A stretch of DNA of 64,000 nucleotides from Myxococcales bacterium (GCA_016792845.1 JAEUKH010000023.1:62001-126000); one strand, 5' to 3'. Counted from the first letter of the stretch, positions 1-9,125 are shown. Notes: generated from the letters alone by a model not told the origin. Translations and numbers: made by a program.

Positions 1-773
1 TGGATCACCAGGTTGGCGCGCTGGGTGATGCGGGCCTCGCTGTCGGGCGCGTCTGCGGTGAAGGTCACCGCGGCGGCGCGGAGCCGGGTCACCTCGGCGC
101 CGACCACGCGCGCCTCGGCGGCGTGGGTGTCATCGTCGAGGGCGGTGGCGATCTGCGCGGTGGTGCAGAGCGAGATGGCCTCGTTGGCGTCGCGCTCGGC
201 GAGGTCGAGGTCGTTGCGCGCGAGCTGCGCGGCGGCGCGTCGCGCGAGGGCCTCGACGCGGTCGGTGAGGGTGAGCTCGCGTCGCCCGAGGAGCGCATCG
301 GCGGCCTCGATGACCCACTCGGTCTGGCTCGCGCTCTCGCCCACCACGGCGAGGCGAAACCACGCGTCGCGGGTGAGCGAGGGGTCGTCTGCGGCGCGGC
401 TCGCCTCGCGGAAGGCCTGCGCCGCGTCGGGCCAGTGTCGCCCGCGTTGCGCGCAGATGCCGCGGTTGTACCACGCGGGCCGCTCCCACCGGGTGCCGGC
501 GAACTCCGCGGTGATGCGGGTGAGCGCGAGGGAGGCCTCGTCGCAGCGGCCTTCGCGCATCGCGGCCACGGCGCGGTCGAAGAGCAGGGTGGCGTCGTAG
601 GCGTCGCCCGCGCCGCCGGGGCTCTGCTGCCCGATGATGTGAAAGCCCTCTCCTTCGCGCACCGCATGCGGCCCTTGGGGGCGTCGCGTGGGCGCCGCGG
701 CGGGGGTGCTCGCGCAGGCCGCGGCGAGGGTGGCGGCGAGCGCCAGGGGGCCAATCCGTCGTTGACGACGCAT
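1..773 (-). CDS. TPR-like lipoprotein, C-terminus beyond the left edge
   Basis: Reading leftward from the ATG at 773, the frame is open to base 1, so at least 257 residues are seen and the C-terminus lies outside the window. The N-terminus has Arg residues, a short hydrophobic stretch and a lipobox (LAAAC near residue 20), so an envelope lipoprotein is likely. The rest is Ala/Arg-rich and helical, with repeats resembling tetratricopeptides (for example FDRAVAAMREGRCDEA, then WYNRGICAQRGRHWPDAAQA). TPR lipoproteins usually act as assembly or interaction scaffolds; no specific partner can be named. It starts 26 nt from the divergent RNase H-like gene, so the two promoters must overlap. Several overlapping frames on both strands are open here, but only this one has a signal peptide and TPR spacing. 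Confidence 0.7.
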   Translation of the reverse strand, partial: MRRQRRIGPLALAATLAAACASTPAAAPTRRPQGPHAVREGEGFHIIGQQSPGGAGDAYDATLLFDRAVAAMREGRCDEASLALTRITAEFAGTRWERPAWYNRGICAQRGRHWPDAAQAFREASRAADDPSLTRDAWFRLAVVGESASQTEWVIEAADALLGRRELTLTDRVEALARRAAAQLARNDLDLAERDANEAISLCTTAQIATALDDDTHAAEARVVGAEVTRLRAAAVTFTADAPDSEARITQRANLVI

Positions 774-798
774 GCTTCTCAGTGCCTCTCTCTCTACG

Positions 799-1707
799 AT
801 GGCTTGGATCGGTGTCGATGAAAATGGCCTAGGCCCGCGCCTCGGGCCCATGGTGGTGACCGGCGTCGCGATGACGACCCGCTGCGACGCGGCGGCCTTT
901 CTTCGCGCGTCGCAGGCCGCGGGCATCGGCGACAGCAAGGGGCTCTGCGCGCACGGCGCGATGGGCGAGGTCGAGGGCTTCGTGCTCGCGGTGCTCGAGG
1001 TGCACCTCGGGCTTCGCGTCGAGACCTTCTCGGGCCTCGTGGCGGCGCTCTGCCTCGACGACGACGCGGCCTTGCGGGTGCGCTGCCCCGAGGGCGCTGC
1101 GCCGTCGGCGTGCTTCGACGAGGCGATCGCGCTTCCGGCCTTCGGTGCGGGGGTGACGCCGGCGCTCCGGGCGCGCGCAGAGGCCCTCGCGGCGGCCGGG
1201 GTCGCGGTCTCCGGGGCGCGGTTTGCGCTCGCCTGCGCGCGGCGTCTCCGCGACGCCCGAGACCTCGGCCAGAGCCGCTTCGACGTCGACCTCGGCGACA
1301 TGCTGAGGCTCGTGGCGCGGCTCGGCGCCGGGGCCGCGTCGCACGAGGTGGCGTGCGGCAAGGTCGGCGGGCGAAACAAGTACGCCGCGGCCCTTGAGGC
1401 GCTCTCTCCGTTGGTGTCAATCGAGGTCGAGTCGTCGGCCCTGTCGCGCTACCAGGTGCCGGGCCTCGGGCGCATCGCGTTCGTGCGCGACGGCGACGCG
1501 ACGGAGCCCGCGGTGGCCATGGCCTCGCTGCTCGGCAAGTACGTCCGCGAGCTGGCGATGCTGCGCCACAACCGCTTCTACCAGGCGCGGGTCGAGGGCC
1601 TCGTCGCCGCGAGCGGGTACCACGACCCGGTGACCGCGCGCTTCGTCGACGCCACGGCCCTCGTGCGCGCGCGGCTCGGCATCGACGACCGCTGTTTTGA
1701 GCGGTAG
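799..1707 (+). CDS. RNase HII/HIII-like ribonuclease H-fold protein
   Basis: The N-terminus reads AWIGVDENGLGPRLGPMVV, the layout of the RNase HII opening motif (G-[IV]-D-E-x-G-x-G-P-x-x-G-P) with its catalytic Asp-Glu pair. Further on come IGDSKGL (compare the family's DSKKL) and GDATEPAVAMASLLGKYVRE (compare the C-terminal D...AAASILAK..RD block). RNase HII-type enzymes nick RNA in RNA-DNA hybrids at embedded ribonucleotides. At 302 aa this is longer than typical RNase HII (about 200) and the sequence is divergent, so substrate and activity are uncertain. I chose ATG 799 because the conserved fold starts immediately after it. An upstream ATG at 772 would overlap the divergent gene's start. 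It ends at TAG. Confidence 0.7.
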   Translation: MAWIGVDENGLGPRLGPMVVTGVAMTTRCDAAAFLRASQAAGIGDSKGLCAHGAMGEVEGFVLAVLEVHLGLRVETFSGLVAALCLDDDAALRVRCPEGAAPSACFDEAIALPAFGAGVTPALRARAEALAAAGVAVSGARFALACARRLRDARDLGQSRFDVDLGDMLRLVARLGAGAASHEVACGKVGGRNKYAAALEALSPLVSIEVESSALSRYQVPGLGRIAFVRDGDATEPAVAMASLLGKYVRELAMLRHNRFYQARVEGLVAASGYHDPVTARFVDATALVRARLGIDDRCFER

Positions 1708-1736
1708 CGCGTTCAGTATCGTAGAGAAATGCGGGT

Positions 1737-2255
1737 TTAGTAGAGTTCGACGCCGGTCGCGTCGAGCTCAAGGCGGGCGACGCGCTGGCCGGTCTGGGCT
1801 TCGGCCTCTTGCTCGCAGTGCCCATTGGGGTTGCCCGACACCACGGTGGCCTGCACCACCGCGCGTCGGCCCGTCGCCGTGCGGGGGATGAAGAACGCGT
1901 GGCCGTGCATCCGGATGTGCACCCGCTCGTTGGCGTCGCTGAGCTGCATCCAGCAGCCGGCGGCCTGGCAGACCGCTGAGACGGTGCCCTCGGTGCGCAC
2001 GGTGCGCCCGGCGAAGGTCGGAGCGTGGGCGACGATCTCGCGCAGCGCCGTCGGGGTGGTCTCGGTGATGGGGGCCCCGAGGCGCGCGACCTCGCCGCCC
2101 TGAGGCGCCGCGGGGGCGGTCGGCGCGGCGGGGGCCGTCGGTGTGCTCGGCGCGGCGGCCTGGGCTTCGGGTTGGACCTGTGCCGCGGGGCTCGGCGGCT
2201 GCTTCAAGCAACCCACCGAGACCGCGGCGAAGAGGGCAAGGAGCGTCTGTCGCAT
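1737..2255 (-). CDS. DUF4920-type lipoprotein
   Basis: A 172-aa lipoprotein: the hydrophobic start ends in a lipobox (VSVGC, Cys16), followed by a Pro/Ala-rich linker to about residue 55 and a compact C-terminal domain. That domain runs from FAGRTVRTEGTVSAVCQAAGCWMQL to a VVQATV...HCEQE segment, which matches my recollection of DUF4920 proteins (metal-site-like Cys/His content, function unknown). Cysteines in VCQAAGCW and a His/Cys pair near NPNGHCEQE could bind a metal; this is inference. It ends with TAA, one of only three genes here to do so, 29 nt from the convergent RNase H-like gene. Confidence 0.75.
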   Translation of the reverse strand: MRQTLLALFAAVSVGCLKQPPSPAAQVQPEAQAAAPSTPTAPAAPTAPAAPQGGEVARLGAPITETTPTALREIVAHAPTFAGRTVRTEGTVSAVCQAAGCWMQLSDANERVHIRMHGHAFFIPRTATGRRAVVQATVVSGNPNGHCEQEAEAQTGQRVARLELDATGVELY

Positions 2256-2318
2256 AGTGGCTCGCGCCGATGTAGCACAGCTTGCGACGGCTCGACACCC
2301 GGAGCCCCTCGCGGCTCG

Positions 2319-3056
<738 letters not shown>

Positions 3057-3102
3057 CGTCGTGGCTCGGGCAGAGAGTAGGTTCGTGACGGTGGGGTGAG
3101 CA

Positions 3103-4002
3103 ATGAGGCGAAAGCGGTTGTATGCTCTCGCGGCTTTGAGATCACGAAGTTGGCTGGTGTTCACGGGCCTCGCGGTGATGGGCCTCGGCGCGGGCGTCGG
3201 CGGGTGCCGCGGGTGGTGGCGTCGCGACGCCGACGCAGGGGCCGACGCGGCGGTGCGCGGGGCGGTGACGGTGACGCTCCCCAACGCGACCGATGGGTGG
3301 AGCGCCGTCGGGAGCTTCGTCGCGGCCGAGCGCCCGCGGGGGGCCTTGTTGTTCGTGCACCAGCTCGGCTCAGACCGCACCGAGTGGGCGCCGGCCTTGG
3401 GGCGGCTGATCGCCGACCGCGACGCGCCCGCGGCCCTGGCTCTCGACCTGCGCGGCCACGGCGAGAGCGGCCGCAACCCCGACGGGGTGCAGGTGTCGTG
3501 GCGGAGCTTCGAGCGCGACCCCGCGCGGTGGCAGGCGCTGGCCCTCGATGTGGCCGCGGGGGTGCGCTTTCTGTCGCTCCACGCGCAGGCGTCGCGGGTG
3601 GTGGTGGTGGGCGCGGGGGTGGGCGGCTCGGCGGCGGCCCTCGCGGCGGCCGAAGAGGCCAACGTGGCGGCCCTGGTGCTGATCTCGCCGGGGCTCGAAT
3701 ACCACGGCGTTCGGCTCGAAGACGCCCTCAGGCGGTACCTCGCGACGGGGCGCCGGGTCTTGCTCGTCGCGGGCGACGGCGACCGCGAGAGCGTCGAGGC
3801 TGTCGAGGCGCTCCAGGCGCTTCAACAGGGGCTCGTCGATCGGGTGATCGAGGGCGGCAACGACGGGCACGGGGTCTCGCTCTTGCGCGCCGCGCCCGAC
3901 CGCTGGGGGCGGCTCTTTCAGTGGGCCGACGGGGCCCTCGGCAACGCGCCCCCCACCCGGTGGAATGTGCCGCCATTGCCCGCCTCGGGTGAAAATCGGT
4001 GA
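3103..4002 (+). CDS. alpha/beta-hydrolase-fold protein lacking the usual nucleophile Ser
   Basis: A 299-aa protein with an N-terminal hydrophobic segment (residues about 16-35, possibly a lipid-anchored Cys near GVGGC) and an alpha/beta-hydrolase core. Visible landmarks are the oxyanion strand (LLFVHQLGSDRTEW), DLRGHGESGRN, the region where the nucleophile elbow should be (VVVVGAGVGG), and a late NDGHGVSLL that supplies the usual catalytic His. The elbow normally reads G-x-S-x-G; here it reads G-A-G-V-G-G, so the Ser is replaced by Gly. Either a neighbouring Ser (next residue after GG) compensates or the protein is a non-catalytic family member. It is divergent from the CinA-like gene, 46 nt away, and followed by the tRNA promoter. 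Confidence 0.75.
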   Translation: MRRKRLYALAALRSRSWLVFTGLAVMGLGAGVGGCRGWWRRDADAGADAAVRGAVTVTLPNATDGWSAVGSFVAAERPRGALLFVHQLGSDRTEWAPALGRLIADRDAPAALALDLRGHGESGRNPDGVQVSWRSFERDPARWQALALDVAAGVRFLSLHAQASRVVVVGAGVGGSAAALAAAEEANVAALVLISPGLEYHGVRLEDALRRYLATGRRVLLVAGDGDRESVEAVEALQALQQGLVDRVIEGGNDGHGVSLLRAAPDRWGRLFQWADGALGNAPPTRWNVPPLPASGENR

Positions 4003-4020
4003 GGGTGTTGCACTTTTTCT

Positions 4021-4049
4021 TTGACCGGGGTGAGGGGTGCGCGTAGAAG
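4021..4049 (+). promoter_or_regulatory. sigma70-type promoter for the tRNA-Gln/tRNA-Glu unit
   Basis: A -35 TTGACC at 4021-4026 and a -10 TAGAAG at 4044-4049 are separated by exactly 17 nt. Transcription would start near 4057, about 30 nt before tRNA-Gln. It is the best-formed sigma70 promoter I could see in this GC-rich window. Confidence 0.6.
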
Positions 4050-4085
4050 GCAGTTCCTCCCGCAACGAGGCGAGTGAAAGCTCAC

Positions 4086-4156
4086 TCGGGGATCGTCTAA
4101 TGGCAGGACGACGGATTCTGGCTCCGTCTATCTAGGTTCGAATCCTAGTCCCCGAA
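4086..4156 (+). tRNA. tRNA-Gln (anticodon CTG)
   Basis: A full cloverleaf: acceptor TCGGGGA (4086-4092) pairs with TCCCCGA (4149-4155), anticodon stem ACGGA/TCCGT encloses loop TTCTGGC with anticodon CTG, and the T arm contains GGTTCGAATCC. The discriminator base is A and CCA is not encoded. It reads Gln codon CAG and precedes tRNA-Glu by 12 nt, apparently in one transcript. Confidence 0.95.
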
Positions 4157-4168
4157 CTTGGTAAAATT

Positions 4169-4243
4169 GGCCCCATCGTCTAGTGGTTAGGACATCAGCC
4201 TCTCACGTTGGTAACCCGGGTTCAAGTCCCGGTGGGGTCGCCA
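4169..4243 (+). tRNA. tRNA-Glu (anticodon CTC)
   Basis: Acceptor GGCCCCA pairs with TGGGGTC (one G-U pair), followed by discriminator G and an encoded CCA. The anticodon stem TCAGC/GTTGG (with G-U pairs) holds loop CTCTCAC, anticodon CTC. The D arm ATCGTCTAGTGGTTAGGAC is typical of bacterial tRNA-Glu. It is co-transcribed with tRNA-Gln and followed by a terminator 10 nt downstream. Confidence 0.95.
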
Positions 4244-4253
4244 AAATCGCAAG

Positions 4254-4295
4254 AAGCCCTTCGGGTTGAGACTTTCTCACCCGAGGGGCTTTTTT
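4254..4295 (+). terminator. Rho-independent terminator of the tRNA operon
   Basis: AAGCCCTTCGGGT and its near-complement ACCCGAGGGGCTT flank TGAGA..TCTCA, giving one long hairpin that ends in a T6 run (4290-4295). It sits directly after tRNA-Glu and 11 nt before the sfsA start. Confidence 0.9.
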
Positions 4296-4306
4296 CGTTT
4301 CTGCCG

Positions 4307-5143
4307 ATGGGTACTCTCTCGCCGTCACACCCGCTTCAGGGGTTTTTTCTCCCTTGGCCGCGGCCCCTCGTCGAGGGGCGGCTTCGGCGGCGGTATCACC
4401 GATTTCTCGCCGACGTGGTCCTCCTTGACGGCCGCGTGGTGACCGCCCACTGCCCCAACTCGGGCCTGATGGAGGGCCTCGTGCGCCCGGGCGCCGCGGT
4501 GTGGCTCTCGCCCTCCGAGGGGCCGCGTCGCGCGCTGCCCTACACCTGGTCGATGATGGCCCTCGACGACACCCTGGTGGGGGTCGACACTCTCGTGCCC
4601 AATCGTCTCGTGCGCGCGCTCTTGGAGGCCCGCGCGCTCCCGCGCCTGGGGCCCTACGACACGGTGCACCCCGAGTACGCCCACGCCGCGGGGAGCCGCG
4701 TCGATTTTCGCCTCTTGAGCGCCGCCCGGGTGCACGACATCGAGGTGAAAAACTGTCACCTCGTGTACCCCGACGGCCGCGGGTACTTCCCCGATTCGGT
4801 GAGCGTTCGGGCGACGCGGCATCTTCAGATTCTGAGTCGCGAGGTGCAGCGGGGCATCGCCGCGACGGTGCTCTTCGTGGTGCAGCGCGACGACGTCAAG
4901 GCGGTGCGCCCTGCGGCCTTGCACGACCCTGATTTCGCCGCGGCGGCGACCCGGGCGGCGGCGCTCGGGGTTCGGTTTCGCGCGCTCCGTACGCGGGTCT
5001 CGCCCGAGGGCGTCACGGTGCTCGGGGCCGTCCCGGTCGACCTCAAGCCCTACGCCCTGTCGCGGGTCGCGGGGTGGCGCCTCGCGCTCAAGCCCTACTC
5101 AGGGTGGGAGCGCCCCAAGCGCGTGGTCTCGTCGGCGCCGTAG
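4307..5143 (+). CDS. sfsA: SfsA family protein (sugar fermentation stimulation protein homologue)
   Basis: The 278-aa product carries the SfsA core: RRRYHRFLADVVL near the start (OB-fold-like), then TAHCPNSGLMEGLV, matching the family block AHCPNTG.M, and further on HDIEVKNCHLV (family VEVKNVTL) with FPDSVSVRATRHLQ. SfsA binds DNA in vitro in E. coli and has a nuclease-like C-terminal half; its role remains unclear. The length is somewhat above the usual 230-240 aa, mostly a C-terminal tail after VPVDLKPY. The ATG at 4307 is the first start after the tRNA terminator; no strong ribosome-binding site is seen. It ends at TAG. Confidence 0.9.
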   Translation: MGTLSPSHPLQGFFLPWPRPLVEGRLRRRYHRFLADVVLLDGRVVTAHCPNSGLMEGLVRPGAAVWLSPSEGPRRALPYTWSMMALDDTLVGVDTLVPNRLVRALLEARALPRLGPYDTVHPEYAHAAGSRVDFRLLSAARVHDIEVKNCHLVYPDGRGYFPDSVSVRATRHLQILSREVQRGIAATVLFVVQRDDVKAVRPAALHDPDFAAAATRAAALGVRFRALRTRVSPEGVTVLGAVPVDLKPYALSRVAGWRLALKPYSGWERPKRVVSSAP

Positions 5144-5242
5144 TCAGCCGCTCGGCGCTGCGGCCTGCGATGGTGCTTGAACGCGGGCGCTTTCGGGCCG
5201 ATACCTTCGCGGGGTGGTGTGTGACCACGAGGAGGCACCGGG

Positions 5243-6049
5243 GTGTTGTTCATCGATCCCGCAATGTTGGCTCGCGTCGAAGAGATCGAGCTCCCGTGGA
5301 GCGTGCACGGGTACGACCCGTACGGCATCTCGAAGCGCGAGACCGCGCGGATGTTCACGCTGTTTTCGCTCTTGTATCGCCGGTATTTTCGCGTGCGCGC
5401 GACGGGGGTTGAGAACATCCCCTTGCGGGGTCGGGCGATGCTCGTGGGCAACCACTCGGGGGGCGTGGCCATCGACGGCGCGATGGTGATCACCTCGGCG
5501 TTTCTCGAGCTCGCCCGCCCGCGGCTCGCCCAAGGGATGGCCGAGAAGTTTATCAACCGGGTGCCCTTCGCGTCGCTCTACTCGTCGCGCACGGGGCAGT
5601 TTACGGGGCTCCCCGAGCACGCCGAGCGGCTCTTGGAAGATGAGCGCTTGCTGATGGTCTTCCCCGAGGGGGCGCGGGGCACGGCGAAGCTCTACTGGGA
5701 GCGTCACTCGCTGGTCGAGTTCGGTTCGGGCTTCGTGCGTCTCGCGCTCAAGACGCGCACGCCCATCATCCCCGTGGGGATCCTCGGGGGCGGCGACGTG
5801 ATGCCGACGGTGCTCAACTCGTACGCGCTGGGGAGGGCCCTCGGTGCACCGTATGTACCTGTAACTCCCTATCTTTTGCCGATTCCGTTGCCGGCCAAGA
5901 TGGAGCTTCACTATGGCGAGCCGATCGTCTTCGAGGGCACCGGGGCCGAAGACGACGACGTGATCGGCGGCTACGTCGAGCGGGTCAAGCGCGCCGTCGC
6001 GGGGCTCATGGCCGAGGGCCTCAAGGCCCGCGAAGGGACGCACTCATGA
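5243..6049 (+). CDS. PlsC-type lysophospholipid acyltransferase
   Basis: A 268-aa glycerolipid acyltransferase-like protein. The catalytic NHxxxxD box appears as NHSGGVAID (residues about 71-79), and the substrate-binding FPEG box as MVFPEGARGTAKLYW (about 139-153), followed by TPIIPVGILGG. Family members transfer an acyl chain to a lysophospholipid or other lipid acceptor at the inner membrane. The GTG start at 5243 is supported by a strong ribosome-binding site, GAGGAGG at 5229-5235, 7 nt upstream; ATG 5264 is a less likely alternative. It overlaps the next gene by 4 nt (ATGA), implying translational coupling and a shared pathway with an NAD-dependent epimerase-like enzyme. Confidence 0.85.
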   Translation: MLFIDPAMLARVEEIELPWSVHGYDPYGISKRETARMFTLFSLLYRRYFRVRATGVENIPLRGRAMLVGNHSGGVAIDGAMVITSAFLELARPRLAQGMAEKFINRVPFASLYSSRTGQFTGLPEHAERLLEDERLLMVFPEGARGTAKLYWERHSLVEFGSGFVRLALKTRTPIIPVGILGGGDVMPTVLNSYALGRALGAPYVPVTPYLLPIPLPAKMELHYGEPIVFEGTGAEDDDVIGGYVERVKRAVAGLMAEGLKAREGTHS

Positions 6050-6975
6050 GGGTGCTGATTACAGGCATCGCCTCGCCGGTCGCGCGCCGCGTGGCGGGTC
6101 ACGCGGTGGCCGCCGGTCACGAGGTCATCGGCATCGACCGACGGCTCTGGGAGGGTTGCCCGGGCGAGGTCACCATGTACGCCGTCGACCTGCGCAAGCG
6201 TGCGGCCGAGGAGGTGTTTCGCAAGCATCGCCCCGAGGCCGTGATTCACATGGCGACGGTGACGCACCTCAAGGCCTCGACCGAGGAGCGATACCGCATC
6301 AACCTCGGCGGCACCCGCGCGGTGTTCGACCATGCGCGGGCCTACGGGGTCGGGCAGGTGGTCTTTGTGGGGCGGCACACCTACTACGGGGCTGGGGCAG
6401 ACCACGCGCTCTATCACCGCGAAGACGACCCGCCGATGGCGGTGTCGACCTTCCCTGAGCTGGCCGATCTCGTGGCGGCTGACCTTTATGCGACCACGGC
6501 GCTCTGGCGGCACCCTGAGCTCAAGACGGCGGTGCTGCGCATGGTGTACGTGCTCGGGCCGAGCGGCACGGGCACCCTGGCGAGCTTCCTACGGGGGCCC
6601 AAGGTGCCCGCCATTCTGGGCTTTGACCCGCTCTTTCATTTCATGCACGAAGACGACACGGCGCGGGCCGTGGTCGAGGCTTTGGGCGCGCGGCTGCACG
6701 GGGTCTTCAACGTCGCGGGGCCGCCGCCGCTGCCGCTCTCGGTGATCGTGCGCGAGAGCGGCCGAAAGCTGGTGCCCTTGCCCGAGTTCGTCTTCCATGT
6801 GATGCGGGGGCGGTTGGGCTTTCCGCAGCTGCCGCCGGGGGCGATGACCCATGTGAAGTACCCCGTGGTGGTCGACGGCGACGCGTTTCGGCAAGCCACC
6901 GGGTGGCGGCATCGCATCGAAGACGACGCGTGTCTGCGCGAGTTCCGTCGCACCTTCCCGGTGCGCCTGGGCTGA
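6046..6975 (+). CDS. NAD-dependent epimerase/dehydratase (extended SDR)
   Basis: A 309-aa extended short-chain dehydrogenase fold. The N-terminal nucleotide-binding motif is present in modified form (VLITGIASPVARRVAGH, compare TGxxGxxG), then PEAVIHMATVTH and INLGGTRAVFDHARAYGV, typical of NAD(P)-dependent sugar epimerases. The expected YxxxK region is not canonical (YHREDDPP), so the exact reaction is unclear. It is coupled by ATGA overlap to the upstream acyltransferase, which suggests modification of a glycolipid or membrane-lipid intermediate (inference). The convergent OMP gene's terminator lies just downstream. Confidence 0.8.
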   Translation: MRVLITGIASPVARRVAGHAVAAGHEVIGIDRRLWEGCPGEVTMYAVDLRKRAAEEVFRKHRPEAVIHMATVTHLKASTEERYRINLGGTRAVFDHARAYGVGQVVFVGRHTYYGAGADHALYHREDDPPMAVSTFPELADLVAADLYATTALWRHPELKTAVLRMVYVLGPSGTGTLASFLRGPKVPAILGFDPLFHFMHEDDTARAVVEALGARLHGVFNVAGPPPLPLSVIVRESGRKLVPLPEFVFHVMRGRLGFPQLPPGAMTHVKYPVVVDGDAFRQATGWRHRIEDDACLREFRRTFPVRLG

Positions 6976-6999
6976 GCTGCGGGGGCGGGCGTAGGGCAC

Positions 7000-7037
7000 A
7001 AAAAAGCCCTCTGCTGGGTTCTCTCCCGGCAGAGGGC
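7000..7037 (-). terminator. Rho-independent terminator, minus strand
   Basis: Read on the minus strand, GCCCTCTGCCGGG pairs with the nearly complementary CCCAGCAGAGGGC around AGAGAA and is followed by T6. It ends the transcript of the outer-membrane barrel gene; on the plus strand the A-run precedes the hairpin, so it works less well for the SDR gene. Confidence 0.85.
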
Positions 7038-7075
7038 GCTCTTGCGAGACGGCGCGCCCAGACCCGGGCGCCCGA

Positions 7076-8455
7076 TCACCAGTTCAGACGTACCCCGAGG
7101 AAGCTCTCCAGGCGCGTCCACGAGACGGGCTGGCCGGGGCGACCGTCGAGGCCGTTCATCAACCCCAGGCGGGCCTCTGAGATGTTGGTGCCGCCGCGGG
7201 CCGAGATGTTGATGCCGAACACATCGCTCGGGCGGTACTCAAGAAAGGCCGTGCCTTCGACGCGCACCGTCGAGAAGCGGCCCGAGGTCGGGTCGAAGCC
7301 CGAGCCCGAGGTGCTGCGGGTGCCGTCGCGGTTGGCGACGTAGCCGTACTCGAAGTACCCGACGCTGCCGTCGAGCGAGAGGAGCACCCGGCCGTTGAAG
7401 CTCTGCTGGTACGCGAGGTACCCGCGGTTACGCACCGCGAAGTTGCCGAAGAAGCTCGGCTGAACATCGCGGTGGAAGCCGCCGCGGAGGTTCGACGCCG
7501 CGTTGATGATCCACCGGAGCTCGGCCTGGCCGACGATGGTGTCGGCGTTGTCGCCGCGTTCGAAGAACGTAGCCTGGTAGCCCACCAAGGCCATCACCTG
7601 GACCTTCTCGGTGATCAACCCGAGGAGACCCACGCGGCCGCCGATGGGGGTCGAGCTGAACAAGCCCGTGACGCTGGTCTCGGGCGAGAGGTAGCTCGTG
7701 GGGCGAACCTGCGCCTCCCACACCAAGGCCGTCTTCGGGAGGAAGCGATACCGCAGCCGCGCGTTGACCTCGTGGGTCATGTAATCGTAACGGCTGAAAT
7801 CGCTCGAATCGAAGATGTTGACGTTCAGCGCGTAGCCGAAGCGAAACTCGAAGGTGCCGCGCCCCGGGGCGTACGCGATGTCGACCCCCGCGCGGTTGTA
7901 GTTGCGGTTGAAGGTCGGCGGCGCGATCGAGGTGCTGAGCGCGGCGTTGGCCTCGGGGCCCGGCTGGATCGTGCGGGTAAACTCGTCGTACAGGCTAAAC
8001 TGCCAGGTACGCTGGGGGAAGAAGTCAAAGCGGACGCTGGCCTGGGTGCCGAGGTTGCGCAGCGCGCTCACCCGGTCGGGGTCGCTGGTGGCGATCCACT
8101 CGTGGTAGGTGAGGGCCACGCCGCCGCGAAAATTCACCGTCGGCAGGGCCGTCGGCGTGCTGTCTGAGTTGGTCGACCGCTGCTGCCCGAGGGTCGACAC
8201 CATCAGGCTCGGGGTGACCCTGAGGCGCAGCGCCGAGACGGGGTTCACGGGTGAGTAAAAGACGTTCGAGTCGTAACCGAACTCGGCGCCGATGCCGGGG
8301 TGCAGCTCGAAGTTGCCCGCCCGGATGCCGCGACCCTCTGCCAGAGTGCGATCTTGAAGCCAGACCTGCCCGTAGGCCGTGGAGGGCGACGACAGCAGCG
8401 CCCCTGACAGCACCGCGAGGCCGCTGAGCCCCAACTTCGATCGACGATTCATCAC
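7076..8455 (-). CDS. Outer-membrane beta-barrel protein
   Basis: A 459-aa protein with a cleavable signal peptide (residues about 1-29, ending STAYGQ) followed by alternating short amphipathic strands and turns. Examples are GAEFGYDSNVFY, VRFDFFPQRTWQFSLYDEFTR, EFRFGYALNVNIF and NARLRYRFLPKTALVWEAQ. The C-terminal residue is Trp (VRLNW), consistent with the aromatic end recognised by the BAM complex. It resembles the outer-membrane barrels linked to exopolysaccharide or surface export in myxobacteria (DSNVFYS motif near the N-terminus), but the exact function cannot be named. It lies 91 nt downstream of the secreted coiled-coil protein and is probably co-transcribed with it. Confidence 0.8.
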   Translation of the reverse strand: MMNRRSKLGLSGLAVLSGALLSSPSTAYGQVWLQDRTLAEGRGIRAGNFELHPGIGAEFGYDSNVFYSPVNPVSALRLRVTPSLMVSTLGQQRSTNSDSTPTALPTVNFRGGVALTYHEWIATSDPDRVSALRNLGTQASVRFDFFPQRTWQFSLYDEFTRTIQPGPEANAALSTSIAPPTFNRNYNRAGVDIAYAPGRGTFEFRFGYALNVNIFDSSDFSRYDYMTHEVNARLRYRFLPKTALVWEAQVRPTSYLSPETSVTGLFSSTPIGGRVGLLGLITEKVQVMALVGYQATFFERGDNADTIVGQAELRWIINAASNLRGGFHRDVQPSFFGNFAVRNRGYLAYQQSFNGRVLLSLDGSVGYFEYGYVANRDGTRSTSGSGFDPTSGRFSTVRVEGTAFLEYRPSDVFGINISARGGTNISEARLGLMNGLDGRPGQPVSWTRLESFLGVRLNW

Positions 8456-8546
8456 AACTTCAAGCTCCTGCGCAACGCACCAGGGCGACCCCAGTCGCGC
8501 GGCGGTGCGTCGCGTACCCCAAAACGACCCTGCGATTCAAGAACTC

Positions 8547-9125
8547 TCACAGCGCTGGGCTGGTCACCAAGGGCCGCTCAGGGGCCAGGCTGTCAACCGG
8601 GAGCGTCGTGGTGTCGGTGGTGGCGATCTCGCGTGAGACCTGGAGGCTCACCACCGTGCGATCGAAGGCCGTGGCCTCTTCGCCGATGCACTGCCGGGCC
8701 TCGCCTTCGAGCGACTCGACCCGCGAGCGGTAGATGTTGATCAGCGTAAACTCGTGGTTGCGCGCGCCGTCGTTGGCGATGCTCACCGCGGTCTGGAGAA
8801 GCTCTTGGTGATCGCGCGCCGAGCGCAAGGTCACGTCAACCTGCGTGAGCTTGTCGTTCAGACAGTTGACCTTGATGATGTCGCGCTCTTGCCGGGCGCG
8901 GTCGAGCATGTCGCTCACCCGTCGGCGGGTCGCACCGATGGTCTCGACCACCGTGGTCGACTCGCGGAGCTGGTCGGCCCCCGAGAGGTTGGCGGTCTGG
9001 CGGTTGCCGATCTCGGCGTTGCCCTGTGACGGGTTGTTCTGCGGCGTTTGTGCGCCCGCGACACCCATCGACAACCCCACGGCCATCACAAGACCGATTA
9101 CGCTACGTTGAACTGGCCACTGCAT
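8547..9125 (-). CDS. Secreted coiled-coil protein, unknown function
   Basis: A 192-aa protein with a signal peptide (MAVGLSMGVAGAQ, cleavage about residue 26), a Gln/Asn-rich spacer, then a predominantly helical domain (ESTTVVETIGATRRRVSDML to VESLEGEARQCIGEE). Two Cys residues (NCLND and RQCIGEE) could form a disulfide. I do not recognise the family. Its position directly upstream of the outer-membrane barrel gene, same strand, suggests a periplasmic partner for that protein. The 261 nt upstream (9126-9386) contain no gene; I see a slightly AT-richer stretch that probably holds the promoter. Confidence 0.65.
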   Translation of the reverse strand: MQWPVQRSVIGLVMAVGLSMGVAGAQTPQNNPSQGNAEIGNRQTANLSGADQLRESTTVVETIGATRRRVSDMLDRARQERDIIKVNCLNDKLTQVDVTLRSARDHQELLQTAVSIANDGARNHEFTLINIYRSRVESLEGEARQCIGEEATAFDRTVVSLQVSREIATTDTTTLPVDSLAPERPLVTSPAL

